Assembly (NCBI GenBank): GCA_001972305.1
Contig: BDDD01000341.1
Location: 270,501-334,500 of the forward strand
Reading direction: 5' to 3'
Source of the DNA: Cephalotus follicularis
Lineage: Eukaryota; Streptophyta; Magnoliopsida; Oxalidales; Cephalotaceae
Length of the DNA stretch: 64,000 nt
Positions 34,981 through 45,435 of the stretch are shown piece by piece. The notes below the pieces were generated by a model. That model was not told where the DNA came from, made no database searches, and saw only the letters and a list, made by a program, of their open reading frames with translations. The position numbers and the translations under genes were made by a program. The first letter of the stretch is position 1. Every line of letters starts with the position of its first letter.

Positions 34981-36546
34981 CTAGAACAAGTGCGGGTAAC
35001 GCTCTCGGATATCCTCCTCACGTTCCCAAGTTGGTTCATCCGGTCAGTGGAACTACCATTGCACCTTGACCATGGAGATGGTTCGGTTCCTCAGAAACTG
35101 CGTCTTCCAATCTAGAATTCGTACAGGCAATTCCTCACAAGATAGGTCATCTCGTACCAGAATAGTATCATAATCCAGGACATGTGACGGGTCCGGGATA
35201 TATCTCCTCAGCATAGATACATGAAAGACTTCGTGCACGTTTGACAGTGCAGGAGGTAAGGCAAGCTGGTAGGCTACCTCCCTAACTCTCTCCAAAACCT
35301 CAAAAGGACCAATGTAGCGTGGAGCTAATTTTCCCTTTTTTCCAAATCTTTGCACGCCCTTCCCTGGTGAGACCTCTAAGAACACATGATCGCCCACACT
35401 GAAGGACAAAGGCCTCCTCTTGACACTGTCCGCATAGTTCTTCTGCCGGCTCTGAGCAGCAAGCAGCTTCTTTTTTATCATCCTGATCTTTTCTGAAGTT
35501 TCCTCCACTAACTCAGTCCCGAGTAAAGGTCGCTCCCCGACCTCATCCCAACAAACAGGAGATCTGCACTTCCTCCCATACAGTGCTTCAAACGGTTCCA
35601 TGCTAATACTGGAATGATAGCTGGTATTATAAGAAAACTCAATCAAAGGAATGTGATCCTCCCATGTACCAGCAAAATCGACAATGCAAGCCCGTAGCAT
35701 ATCCTCCAAGGTCTGAAAGGTACGCTCAAACTGCCCATCGGTCTGAGGGTGAAAGGCAAAACTCAGGTTCAGTTTCATCCCGAAAGCTGTCTGAAACCTC
35801 TTCCAAAAGTTGGAAGTGAAAATGGCATCTCTATCACATACGATGCTGACTGGAACACCGTGTAGCCTCACTATCTCCTTCACATACAAACGAGCTAGCT
35901 TGCTCGCAGAATCCGTAATGGGTGTAGGCAGAAAGTGCGCTGACTTGTTGAGTCTATCCACGATAACCCACACGACGTTGTGATGGTTCTGAGTCAGAGG
36001 AAAACCTGAAACAAAATCCATCGTGTCATGTTCCCACTTCCACTCTTGAATTGGTAAAGGTTGTAGCAAACCTGCCGGTCTCTGGTGCTCGGCCTTAACT
36101 GTCTGGCAAGTCAAACACCTTGCCACATACTCGGCGATCTCTCGTTTCTTGCCAGGCCACCCGTAATCCCTCTTCACGTCTTGGTACATTTTTGTGCTAC
36201 CAGGGTGAATGCTGTACTGAGATCTATAAGCCCCGCGAAGTAACTCATTCTTCAACCATGGTTCATTCGGAAGACACACACATCCCCGAAATCTTAAGAC
36301 ACCATCGGCATGTACCCAAAAATTAGACTCTGAGTCCAAATTCTCTCGAATCTTTTGCAATTCAGGATTGTGTGCTTGAGCGTTCTTTATTTCGTCAAGC
36401 AAAACTGGCTGTACACTCATGCTAGCCATAAAGACTCCAGGTGACTGATTGAATGGAGACCACTCTTGGAAGTCTTCTAACATCTTCCATTGCGACACCA
36501 TCGCAGTGGTAACCATAGCCTTGCGGCTCAAGGCATCAGCGACCAC
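34981..36546 (-). pseudogene. pol: Integrase with chromodomain-like tail, element G
   Basis: A long open frame runs from 36546 to 35053. It opens with VADALSRKA, the very end of RNase H. The zinc region reads RGAYRSQYSIHPGSTKMYQDVK with CLTCQT: the first His of the HHCC set is Tyr. The core has HDTMDFVSGFPL (Asp), SIVCDRDAIFTSNFW (Asp) and DGQFERTFQTLEDML (Glu). GDHVFLEVSPGKGV and GPFEVLERV follow, then HVSMLRRYIPDPSHVL. After KVQW, TAG and TGA codons interrupt the chromodomain-like end, which can still be read (EPTWEREEDIRERYP) to a TAG at 34981. This is the longest uninterrupted integrase here. Confidence 0.87.
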
Positions 36547-36595
36547 ATATTCCTCCCAGACAAATGACGTCTTCTTCTGGGGGCTCAGCTATCCT

Positions 36596-37639
36596 TTAAA
36601 AGTTCTGGATAAACCTCCTGTAATACCCTACCAATCCAAGGAAACTGCGCACCTCCGTCACGTTCTTCAGTTGTGGCCAGTCTCGCACCACTTCAGTCTT
36701 TGACCGATCCACCGTCAAGCCTTCCCCAGATACGATGTGACCGAGAAAGATCACATGATCAAGCCAGAATTCACACTTGTTGAACTTGGCGTACAACCGA
36801 TGTTCTCTGAGAACTTGCAATACTAGCCTCAAATGATGAGTGTGCTCCTCCTCACTCCTCGAATATACAAGTATGTCATCAATGAATACCACAACAAACT
36901 GGTCCAGGTATGGCCAAAATACATCATTCATCAATGACATGAAGGCTACCGGTGCATTGGTAACACCAAACGGCATCACCAAGAACTCGTAATGGCCATA
37001 CCGTGTTCGGAAGGCAGTCTTCTCAATGTCTCCTTCCCTTACTCTCAGTTGATGATAACTCGATCTCAAATCGAGCTTGGATAACACTCTTGATCCTTGC
37101 AACTGGTAAAAAAAATCCTCGATGTGGGGTAAAGGATACTTGTTCTTGATAGTTGCCTTGTTCAACATTCTGTAGTCGATGCAGAGCCTCATCGACCCAT
37201 CCTTCTTCTTGATGAACAGTACAGGTGCACCCCACGGAGAAACACTGGGTCTTACAAAACCCTTATCAATCAGGTCTTGTAACTGTAACTTCAGCTCTCG
37301 CAACTCAACAGGAGCCATCCGATAAGGTTATTTAGAGATAGGAGCCGTTCCAAGAACAAGATGAATAAAGAACTCCATACTCCTCTTCAGTGGTAAAGAT
37401 CCCAAGTCATCAGGAAATACATCCAGAAATTCGCACACCACTGGAATCTCTTCCAGGCCCAACCCTTTTCCTTTCCTTCGATCAATTACATAAGCCAAGT
37501 ATCCCTCGCATCCCTTCTCTAGATACCTCGATGCTCGAATAAAGGATATGATCGGTGTCGAGAATCCCTTGTCTCCCTTGAACTGAAATGTCGTTCCGTC
37601 GGGCAGACAAAAATCCACAGTTTTATTATAGCAATCCAT
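36596..37639 (-). pseudogene. pol: Reverse transcriptase of element G; RNase H deleted downstream
   Basis: The leader (37639-37328) shows IPVVCEFLDVFPDDLGSLP and TAPISK, then a TAA before [12 protein letters not shown]. The core follows intact: [43 protein letters not shown] (Asp), [11 protein letters not shown] and [11 protein letters not shown] with both catalytic Asp. It ends [18 protein letters not shown], a stop and a frame change. Only about 15 residues later (KKTSFVWEE) the sequence jumps to VVADALSRKA, so roughly 110-120 residues of RNase H are missing. Confidence 0.87.
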
Positions 37640-37654
37640 GCGAGCACGGTGTGC

Positions 37655-37924
37655 TTATAGCCAATCCATTCCTAGTATAACATCGAAGTCACGGATAGGC
37701 AGCCCTATTAAATTTGCATACAAAGAAATGCCTGCCATAGACATCTCACAACTCCTATATATCGAGTCAGTATACATAGAAGTCCCAGTCGGTGTACTCA
37801 CATCAAGTATATATGACATGCAGCCAGGGGTGACATCTAAGAAAGATGCAAAACGTGCAAATATAAAAGAATGCGATGCTCCAGAATCCATCAATACTCT
37901 AGCAGAAAAACCATATATATACAT
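37655..37924 (-). pseudogene. pol: Aspartic protease of element G
   Basis: Residues read ARVLMDSGASHSFIFARF with the catalytic Asp-Ser-Gly, then LDVSTPTGTSMYTDSIYRSCEM and LPIRDFDVILGMDWL. The domain is uninterrupted and ends with a stop just after GMDWL, before the connection to reverse transcriptase (MDCYNKTVDF at 37639). Active-site residues are all present. Confidence 0.85.
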
Positions 37925-38089
37925 AGTATCTCCAACAACAGAAGTCGACTCTGGAACCTCTGTCTGAGCAAGTATAAAAACTCTACCTTTTACGATGCCC
38001 TTGCCGGTGTCCTTCCTCTGTGACTGTCACACTGCTTCACCACTACTACTCCCCGGCGTAGTAGGCGCTGTAGCAAAACTCTTCGGACA

Positions 38090-39136
38090 GTCCTTCACCG
38101 AATGGCCAGGTGCCCAACACCTCAAGCACCAACCATTGAACCTCCATCAATCTTTCTGTTGGTGGCCTGTGCGACCACAATAATAGCAACCTCCGGATGT
38201 AGAATTACTCCCTTGGTTGGGAGTACCCTGTGAAGCTGTCTGATGAGACTTGTTCTTAGACGACTTCGTCGGAGAACCACCATCTTTCCATTTCGACGAT
38301 GCCGGTCGGGACTGTGTAGGACCCTATTTATTCTGCTGTGCGCGAGCTCTCTCAGCCCAGTCTTCACTGGATATTGTCTCCACTAGTCTTGCTTTCTGAG
38401 CAACCTCCATAAAAGTCCCCAGTTCCATAGCTCTAATTCTTGATCGAAGATCCGATCGCATACCTCTCAGGAATCTCCGTATCTTCTTCACTTCATCAGC
38501 TACTAGATAAGGTGAATGTCTGGCCAGCGCCATGAACCTTGCTTGATACTCATCCACAGTTATCTCTCCCTGTCGCAACTCCAAGAGCTTCATCTCTCCT
38601 TGCTCTTGTTCAATACACGGAACATAAGTCTCCAAGAACTCCATCTGGAATCTGTCCCAAGTGCTGTCCAGTCTCTGTGATTCCCATTTTTCTTTGACCA
38701 TCTCCCACCAATGAGTGGCCTCACCCCATAGATGGTATACAGCAAACTTCAGCTTTTGAGTGTCAGTACAGTCCATTACTTCCAAGATTTTCTCCAAGTC
38801 CTGCAGCCATCTCTCAGCAACAGTAGCATCAAGTTCCCCCTAGAAACTGGGCGGATTCAGCCTCATGAACTTTTCAATGTCCCTCCCAAACTGGTTATTA
38901 TTCTCTCCCGGGCAGTGGTCGGGAGCTCTATGTTGAGGCCGAGCTTGCGCGTAGTACTGGCGCATCTCCTCTGTATTAGCCCTATTAAAGGCCATCTGTT
39001 GCTGAAAATAATCCGCAATTCGGGCCATCGGATCTCTGTCATCTTGGGGAACATTCATTCCTTGCAGAATATTTACTTCCCCAGGGGCATTGGCTCCAAC
39101 AGCTCTAGCCCTAGCACGTGTTCTCCTTCGGTCCAT
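38090..39136 (-). pseudogene. gag: gag of element G, broken in a zinc knuckle
   Basis: It starts MDRRRTRARARAVGAN at 39136, about 100 bp past the primer site. Then comes EKFMRLNPPSF and a stop (TAG about 38840), and the capsid-like core AERWLQDLEKILEVMDC, HLWGEATHWWEMVKEKW, FLETYVPC and LLELRQGEITVDEYQARFMALA, ending at 38324. The tail holds two zinc knuckles. In the first (CYYCGRTGHQQKD) the fourth ligand is a TGA instead of Cys. The second (CLRCWAPGHSVKDC) is complete at about 38120-38090. Confidence 0.83.
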
Positions 39137-39232
39137 TGGTTCCTATAAGAAGGATGGCGGTTAGTCACAACTTCAGGAAAACAATTTATTAATTGTCGAG
39201 GAAAATTTCCTAACAAAGCATATTTGGAATAT

Positions 39233-39244
39233 GCCCTTATACCA
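39233..39244 (-). other. Primer binding site of element G, degenerate
   Basis: The minus strand reads TGGTATAAGGGC, differing at two positions from the initiator tRNA-Met site TGGTATCAGAGC. It is three bases inside the LTR. Confidence 0.8.
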
Positions 39245-39247
39245 CTC

Positions 39248-41961
39248 TGTCACACCCCGATTTTCGAGACGACAACATTAAAGAGGTAAGGCAATTAACA
39301 TATAAATCCAGCTTATGCAAATATCATAAAATTTAAACATTTAAACAAGATATCAATTACGGAAGCATTAAACTTATAAGCTGAAAACTCGTAACGTGCA
39401 TCCCATACTGCACGCTACACAAACAAATCTGTCATTGTTAATAGCCCTCAAAACGGAGCGTGATCACAGTACATTATTAAATCCCATTGTTAAACAAAAC
39501 CATAAGTACGGTACATTAGTAGTCCTTAAACAAAACCAGGCTTATTACAAAACAGGAGAATTAAAACCAAGAACAACTACAACATAAGGACTTGTTCTTC
39601 GTCCATGCCAGTCCAACCGGTCCACTGCATCAATCTGTAAAGTAGCCTTTGTCCTCACTTGGCTAAGTCATAAAAGTAGCTCGGGATCAACATTAAATGC
39701 ATGTCATGTAATGTATGCATAAATGATGCAGTGCAGGAAATACCGATTTATATATATATATATATATGAAAATATATATATATTTTAGCAGTGCAGTAAA
39801 AATAACAGTGGGTTCATATATATGAAAAATATATGTATGCAAGAACAGTACAGTTGTAACCCTGCCAGGGCTACATCAACAGGCACAGTAATGTTTGAAA
39901 AGGACCAACAGGCAGTACAGTAAGTCCACAAAGGACCATAACAGTCAGGCAACATGTGTAACGCCGCCAACTCCTAGCCCCACCTGACTCCCACTTTGGT
40001 CCCTACTCTAGGCAACCAAGCGAGGCAAGAGTACAATACAGTGAGTCACCCAGCCAACTCCTGGCCCCTAGGTCAACCCTACCACTAGCCGACACTGGCA
40101 GTCTCCACCATGCAACCAGTGGCTCAAGCACAAACATAGTAAATTCATAGAGCAACAGTGAATCAAAACATAAATCAGTGCAGTAAACAGTACAGTGGTG
40201 ATCGTTTAGATTGAAAACAGGCAGTTCATTTTCAAATATTTTGAAAGTGATAATATTTGAAATATGTATTTCTAATAGATAGAAAATACTTAACAATTCA
40301 ATAGTAGAAATTGCTTTCCAATTCATTCGAAAATACGTTATTAGTCAATACATATTTTCATACTCAAAATGGAGCATTCCGAGTTCACATATGCATTTCT
40401 AAATATCATAACTTTAGAAATCATAATCAATTTACACACAGTAACCAAACAGGCAGTAAACAATGTATATGCAATGTATACAAATGCTCAAATGCACCCT
40501 AATAGAAATCGGGATCGTTTCGCTTCGTTAAATAAGGAAACCTCCAAACAGTACCAAAAGACGTCGATGTCTATTAAAAGGCATCGATGTCTTTCTCCAT
40601 CAACGTCGATGTCCAAGTCCTTAGTTTCAGCGCTTTCTACTATTTGAAGACGTCGATGTCCATTTTATACGCATTGACGCTCAAGGTCTGGAACCTTAAA
40701 ACGTCGGTGTATTGCTTACGGCGTCGACGCGTTAAGGTGGGAACCTTAGGCATCGATGTGTAATACGTCAAAATCCAAGCAGATAGCCTAAGGCGTCGAT
40801 GTTTTTCCAAAGACGTCGATCTGTTTCACGTCAGTAACAAAGCAAATAACCCAAAGGCGTCGATGTTCTTAAGAAGGCGTCGACGTGTTTCGAGCACCAG
40901 TCGACTTCTTCCTCACGACTTGACAAACAGTAGCCATTACAAACCACATACATGCAAGGTGACATGTAATCAAGGCAGGAAACCAACATGCAGATACATA
41001 TCACATATCTAGCATAACATGGCATTGATCCAGTGAGCAAAACAATTCACTAATCATGCAATTTATACACCAACACCATAGTCCATGCATGAATATTAAT
41101 CTCAAGAGTACAGTCATGGCTTCCCCTACCTTTTGTTCCAAGTTAGGAACTAGAAAGTCCACCTCTTTGTGTTCCAAACTGGTCACAGTAGCCCCTAGCT
41201 CCATCCCTGCAAGCCACCAGCTCCCAGTTCCAAGCTCCAACCAAGTTCAACAATGGTGGAAACGTTTATCCCTCCTCACTGTTTCTTTTGTGTTTTCCTT
41301 TCTCTTATTTTCCTCCTCATTCGTTTTGGGAAGAGAAGGGAGTTTTATGCAGGTTGAAGTTTGTTTCCCTCTGCACCAATGCCAGAATCTCCACTTTCTT
41401 CATACATTCTCCTCACCTGGTTGCATGGTGCACCAGGTGTCTCCCCTTTGCTGCCAAGGCCAATGCATGCTCTCGCATGCCTTCCCACTTCTGCCGTTTC
41501 AGTCCTAGCAGTTTAGGGTACCCTATTGCATGCTCAACATGTCATGATCTGCATGTTAAGATGCCTAGATAGTGCCCCCCTTGCACGTTATTTTGTGAGC
41601 AGAGTAACATGCCTGACATTCGATGTTACACATCGACGTCTTTTTAAAAGACGTCGACGCCTTTTCCCTTTTTACGCGAGGGCGTCGATGTCCTCGCCTG
41701 CATCGATGTGCATGTGCATGAGTTACGTGCGTCTCTCAGACCCAAAGACATCGATGCGTTCAGAAAGGCGTCGACACATTTTCCCCAAAACAGCGTCGTT
41801 TTACCCTTTTAACATTCATTTAACATTTCTTACTCTAAAATTCACATTATTAGAGTTTGGAAAACATCATCAAATCCTTGGAAATCCATCACTTTATTAA
41901 TTCCACAATAAAAACATATTACATTATGAAATTACAACATAGGAAAATCGCGGGCGTTATA
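39248..41961 (-). repeat. 5' LTR of element G
   Basis: It starts TGTCACACCCCGATTTTCG and ends GCGGGCGTTATA, where the other copy ends TTACA. The GGTTA duplication follows. It is uninterrupted and serves as the reference for locating element Y in the other LTR. AT microsatellite sequence lies at about 39749-39783. Confidence 0.92.
40564..41775. repeat. Phased GACGTCGATGTC arrays (5' LTR of G)
   Basis: Cores begin at 40564, 40584, 40606, 40627 (degenerate), 40653 and 40674, and further sites continue to about 40895. A second cluster lies at about 41632-41775. Positions match the 3' LTR arrays, with several point differences inside cores, many of them CG to TG or CA. Confidence 0.85.
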
Positions 41962-42346
41962 GGTTATCTTTGTGTAGACATTATCAATTTTTTTTTGTTG
42001 AAAAAACGTAAGTATTGTGGTGAATCATATTTAAAAATTAAATTTGAATAAATTTAAAACTTAATGGCCATTACTAGTCTGGACCTATGTGGTTATTATA
42101 CTTTGAACAATTTTTAGGATATGAGTTCTTGTATATGGATAATTGTTAAGGAATGTAAGTATAAGTCTAAATATATTTTTTTTTTCAGAGTATGCATAGA
42201 GCAGAAATAAAAAAAAATACATAACAATTTTTTTGGAAATGTGAGGGTATGAAATAAAAAACTATGTAAATCCCAACTAGTTTGTGATTGAGACTAGTTT
42301 GTTTACATAGAGTAAAAAAATTAGCTTATTATATATATGAGCTATA

Positions 42347-42964
42347 TTGATAGAACATCAAATTCAACACTTGAGTTTATAAAATATTAATATAAAGTGT
42401 AATATTTGAAAGTGACCAAGCATCATTTACTTATGCATTGACTTGCACAAGTCATATACATACATACATACATAAATATAAGCGATCATACTCCGTCAGA
42501 GAATATAAGTTATATTCCATCACCCAAAATATCACACTTATAATAATTATTTTATAAATCCATCCGTTAGATTTGATGATACTCCGTGAGGGTATATAAG
42601 TGATATACTCCATCACCCAAAATATCACACTTAAAATAATTATTTTATAAATCCATCCGTTAGATTTGATGTTCTCTAAATATGAATCATACATTTAAAT
42701 TTTCAAATCAATAAGATATCTCAAACTATGTCATCAATAGATGAAAAGTTGAATCGTTCTATAATATATTCATTTACAACAAAACATTAGCCTACTCATT
42801 GGAATATTTATTAATATCCAATTGACTTGAAAATGTACATGAAAGTTCAATAATGATAGAACATCAAATACAATAGTTGGATTTGAAAAATATTAATTGT
42901 AAGTACGATATTCTAAGAGTGTCCATGCACGGTTTACTTGTGCATTGACATGCACAACCCCTGT
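42347..42964. repeat. Diverged direct repeat pair, about 508 bp apart
   Basis: 42347-42456 and about 42855-42964 share tgatagaacatcaaa(t), a ttgagttt..aaatattaat stretch and acttatgcattgac(t/a)tgcaca. This suggests an older duplication or two copies of a small repeat, with the 93-bp tandem lying between them. Confidence 0.6.
42483..42675. repeat. 93-bp tandem duplication
   Basis: The unit ending in ATCCATCCGTTAGATTTGATG occurs twice, with CATCCGT at 42561 and 42654 (period 93 bp). The segment CATCACCCAAAATATCACAC is identical in both units. Confidence 0.85.
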
Positions 42965-43442
42965 AAACACACACGCGCACACAAATATACATGAAAAAAT
43001 AGATATGTAGAATGTCGGATCAGGCTTAACTGTATGATCACTTAAAAACAATGTTGTCATAATCGGATCAGGCGGTTGGACCGGTAAAATCAATAATCGA
43101 TAGTGAGGCTGGGTTGGTTATCCCTTAAAAATCGTTTTTGATCAAAACCGGTCAAGAACCGGTCAAAACCGTCAGAACCAGTTTTTCAAAAAAAAAAGGA
43201 AAATAAGTCCTTGTTTTTATGAGAAGTAATACTATGATCCAGATTTGAAGTTTTGTATTTATATCTACCAAAATCCTATCATTTTTCAATTATGTTATCA
43301 ATATTCTATATAAGCAAGAACAATATTGTTATTTTATGAAACATTGTACTGTTAATATATTAATGTTGTGAATTTTATGTAATATTTACAATAAACTATA
43401 TATTTATTTAAATTTACAGCTTGACCTCGATTCGACCCAGGT

Positions 43443-43504
43443 TGTAACGACCCAAACTATCGTATTGCCTTTTATCATATGTATGCATTATTGTATTGTA
43501 CTGT
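43443..43504. other. Short LTR-start-like remnant
   Basis: TGTAACGACCCAAAC at 43443 has the form of a Ty3 LTR end but is cut after about 60 bp by the start of LTR J. It cannot be assigned. Confidence 0.3.
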
Positions 43505-43622
43505 TGTCACACTCCGTCGTTCGGTTCCATTAAGACACAAGCATATATGGTGATATCAGAAATAAAACAATATTTCAGCATTCCTGAAATAAAACACTCT
43601 TGCAATATACAAGAGGGGGGGG
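43505..43622 (-). repeat. LTR fragment J, left part
   Basis: It starts TGTCACACTCCGTCG, like the G LTR start TGTCACACCCCG. About 118 bp on, the SIRE-type element begins. The rest of the LTR resumes at 50725 with ATAAGCGGAAGCATT and GCCCATACTACGTGC, matching the order of words in the G LTR (GGAAGCATTAAAC, CCCATACTGCACGC). I infer one LTR split by insertion. Confidence 0.65.
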
Positions 43623-43970
43623 ATTGATTAAGGCAACAATTCGTTACACCTTACAACTTCGTGATTGACCTCAATCACAAGACCTTGACCTCAAAGCCTT
43701 AGAGGATTCTCCTATTTTACAAGTAATGATAAAAGTGTTTACAAGATGACCTCTCAAATAGGTAGGTGTGAAAAATACAGCTCTTAATATGAAACACTCA
43801 GATAATCTCAAAGAGTAAAGCTTAAAAGCTTGTTAGAACACAATTGAGCACTTTGAGCTTTTTGCACACTAGAATGCTTGGATTTGATATTTCTCTTGAT
43901 GTTGTGTAATTGATGTGAATAATTCTGAAAACTTGTTTTTCCAGTGTAGTTCTCTGAGGTTTGAATCTTC

Positions 43971-43980
43971 CTTTTATAGC
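43971..43980 (-). promoter_or_regulatory. TATA box, SIRE-type 3' LTR
   Basis: The minus strand reads GCTATAAAAG. The palindrome array lies about 100-600 bp upstream in the direction of transcription. The other LTR has the same box at 49977-49987. Confidence 0.7.
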
Positions 43981-44078
43981 CACAAAAGATTTGTAGCCGT
44001 TGCATAAATCATGGAAGCTTTTGATTTAATAATGTGTAGTTGCAATGTTTGAATTTGTCTTCTACTGACATAAAGACG

Positions 44079-44578
44079 TCGACTTCTTTTTAAAGTCGTC
44101 GATGTCGTTGGAAGTGCGTGTACTAGCCGTTCCAGGTTTCTTGGGTCAAACCATTTAAAAAGACGTCGATGTCTTTTTAAAAGGCGTCGATGTCATTTCT
44201 AGGAAATGTCCACGTATTGAAACTTTGAGCATCATATCGACTTCTTCTGTAGGGGTCGATGTATTTTCTGGGAAATGCAGGTAGCTCTAGAAAGGCGTTG
44301 ATGTCTATTAAAAGGCGTCAATGTCTTTTGTACTGACGTCGATGTCTTTACATATAGGATCGATGTCTTCAATTGCAATTTTGAACAGTAGCTTCTGGCA
44401 CTAAAGACGTCGATGTCATTTTGAAAGTAGTCGATGTCTTTCGGTAGGGACGTCGATGTCATAACTGGAAGGACGATGTCTTCATTGTATTTTGATCTTG
44501 CACTAAAGACGTCGATGTCTTTGTGGAAGGGATCGATGTCTTCTTGTACAAAAGTCGATGTCATTTATTGAGAGTCGA
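44079..44578. repeat. Phased GACGTCGATGTC array (SIRE 3' LTR)
   Basis: Eighteen cores begin at 44079, 44099, 44166, 44187, 44237, 44256, 44298, 44318, 44339, 44360, 44410, 44431, 44453, 44473, 44512, 44533, 44555 and 44575. Twelve of the seventeen steps are 19-22 bp. The others are 67, 50, 42, 50 and 39 bp. Spacer sequences differ. Confidence 0.92.
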
Positions 44579-44701
44579 TGTCTTCTTCTGCAGATGGTAT
44601 TTTGCTTTGGTATTGAACCTGTAATTTCTTGCACATCAAGTAAACTTATCAAATGCAAATATGTTATCATCAAAACAAGGATTGAGACTTAATCGTCAAT
44701 A

Positions 44702-44715
44702 ATCTCCCCCTTTTT
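44702..44715 (-). other. Polypurine tract of the SIRE-type element
   Basis: The minus strand reads AAAAAGGGGGAGAT immediately before the 3' LTR, the form usual in SIRE elements. Confidence 0.85.
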
Positions 44716-45435
44716 GATGATGACAAAAATTTGCTCAAAAGGCATAAATTAAAGTAATACCAATTTTAAAACGTAAGCAAATAATAGAGAGTTAAGTTAT
44801 AATGTAAGCAAGGGCAAAGTTAATAAGAGAGTTCCTGTGCAATAAGCTATAAGCAATCACACTTTAGTATTTTGAGCCATTTAGCCATTTCTACCTTTTA
44901 ATAATCAATGTAGCAATGCTATTAGGTTCTCATATGCTTTTGAGTTCTCTTTGAGCATTTCTCCCCCTTTTTTGTATAGCATCAAAAAGTTCTACAAAAG
45001 GGCAGAAATCATTAGCTCCCCCTTAATAAAAGCAAGGGTAAAAAGAATATGAACATATGCAATATGAACAAAATATCATAATATCGGCAATGAACATAAT
45101 TATCGGCAATAATTGAGAAAACATAATCATACAACTCAATTATATCATAAATCAAAAACTCATTCATACAATCATAAACACAATTCATAACATCATTTCA
45201 TGAACATAATTTTATAAACATTTCATTAATATCATAAATTCATAAACAAACATTGTCTTACAAAGGATAAGTAAACACTTAGTTTTATTACAACTCAACT
45301 AAAAACAAAAGCCGAAACAAATAGAAAATAGAAACAACAACAACAAGATCAGGCAGCAGGAGGAGGGGCATCAGAATCGGATTCATCACCCGAAGTCTCT
45401 TCGCAGTGATCAATAGCCTTGGAATTGGCAAGCTT
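44716..45435. other. AT-rich 3' untranslated tail of the SIRE-type element
   Basis: No coding region is evident. It contains repeated CATAAT/ATCATAA words (45060-45240) and joins the sense ORF to the polypurine tract. Confidence 0.6.

Larger units (their letters stand above)
30015..41961 (-). mobile_element. Element G: complete Tekay-type chromovirus carrying a nested insertion
   Basis: LTRs at 30015-34933 and 39248-41961 are in direct orientation and flanked by perfect duplications GGTTA at 30010-30014 and 41962-41966. Read on the minus strand: 5' LTR, degenerate Met primer site, gag, protease, reverse transcriptase, integrase with chromodomain-like remnant, polypurine tract, 3' LTR. The RNase H domain is missing. 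Without element Y and one CTACT copy the left LTR would be 2720 bp, matching the 2714 bp of the right copy. Confidence 0.93.
41967..43442. other. AT-rich host interval right of G
   Basis: No gene is supported. It carries poly-T and poly-A runs, a 93-bp tandem duplication (42483-42675) and a dispersed direct repeat. Around 43075-43190 there is a cluster of ACCGGT/GGTCAAAACCGGTC-like words often seen in plant non-autonomous DNA elements, but no terminal inverted repeat could be fixed. Confidence 0.5.
43623..44701 (-). repeat. 3' LTR of the SIRE-type element, truncated
   Basis: It aligns with 49630-50724 from ATTGATTAAGGCA to the terminus. The terminus reads CAATA here and CAACA in the other copy, consistent with one CpG-independent change. 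A run of eight Gs ends at 43622, where the R/U5-side end is cut off. A 16-bp stretch present near 50120 is absent here. Confidence 0.85.

Noticed and set aside
41967-43442. Host gene exon in the interval right of G
   Set aside because: Frames are short, AT-driven and repeat-derived. No splice-bordered conserved protein segment was seen.
43443-43504. Separate complete LTR element starting TGTAACGACCC
   Set aside because: Only about 60 bp remain before LTR J and no second end or coding region could be found.
44232-44564. Minus-strand 110-codon frame (and 50255-50587) with repeated DIDVF words as a protein gene
   Set aside because: It arises because the palindrome GACGTCGATGTC reads as Asp-Ile-Asp-Val on either strand. 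It has no domain and lies in LTRs.
44079-44578. CRISPR array
   Set aside because: Repeats are 10-12 bp, degenerate and spaced by about 10 bp, in a plant retrotransposon LTR. No cas-like genes exist here.
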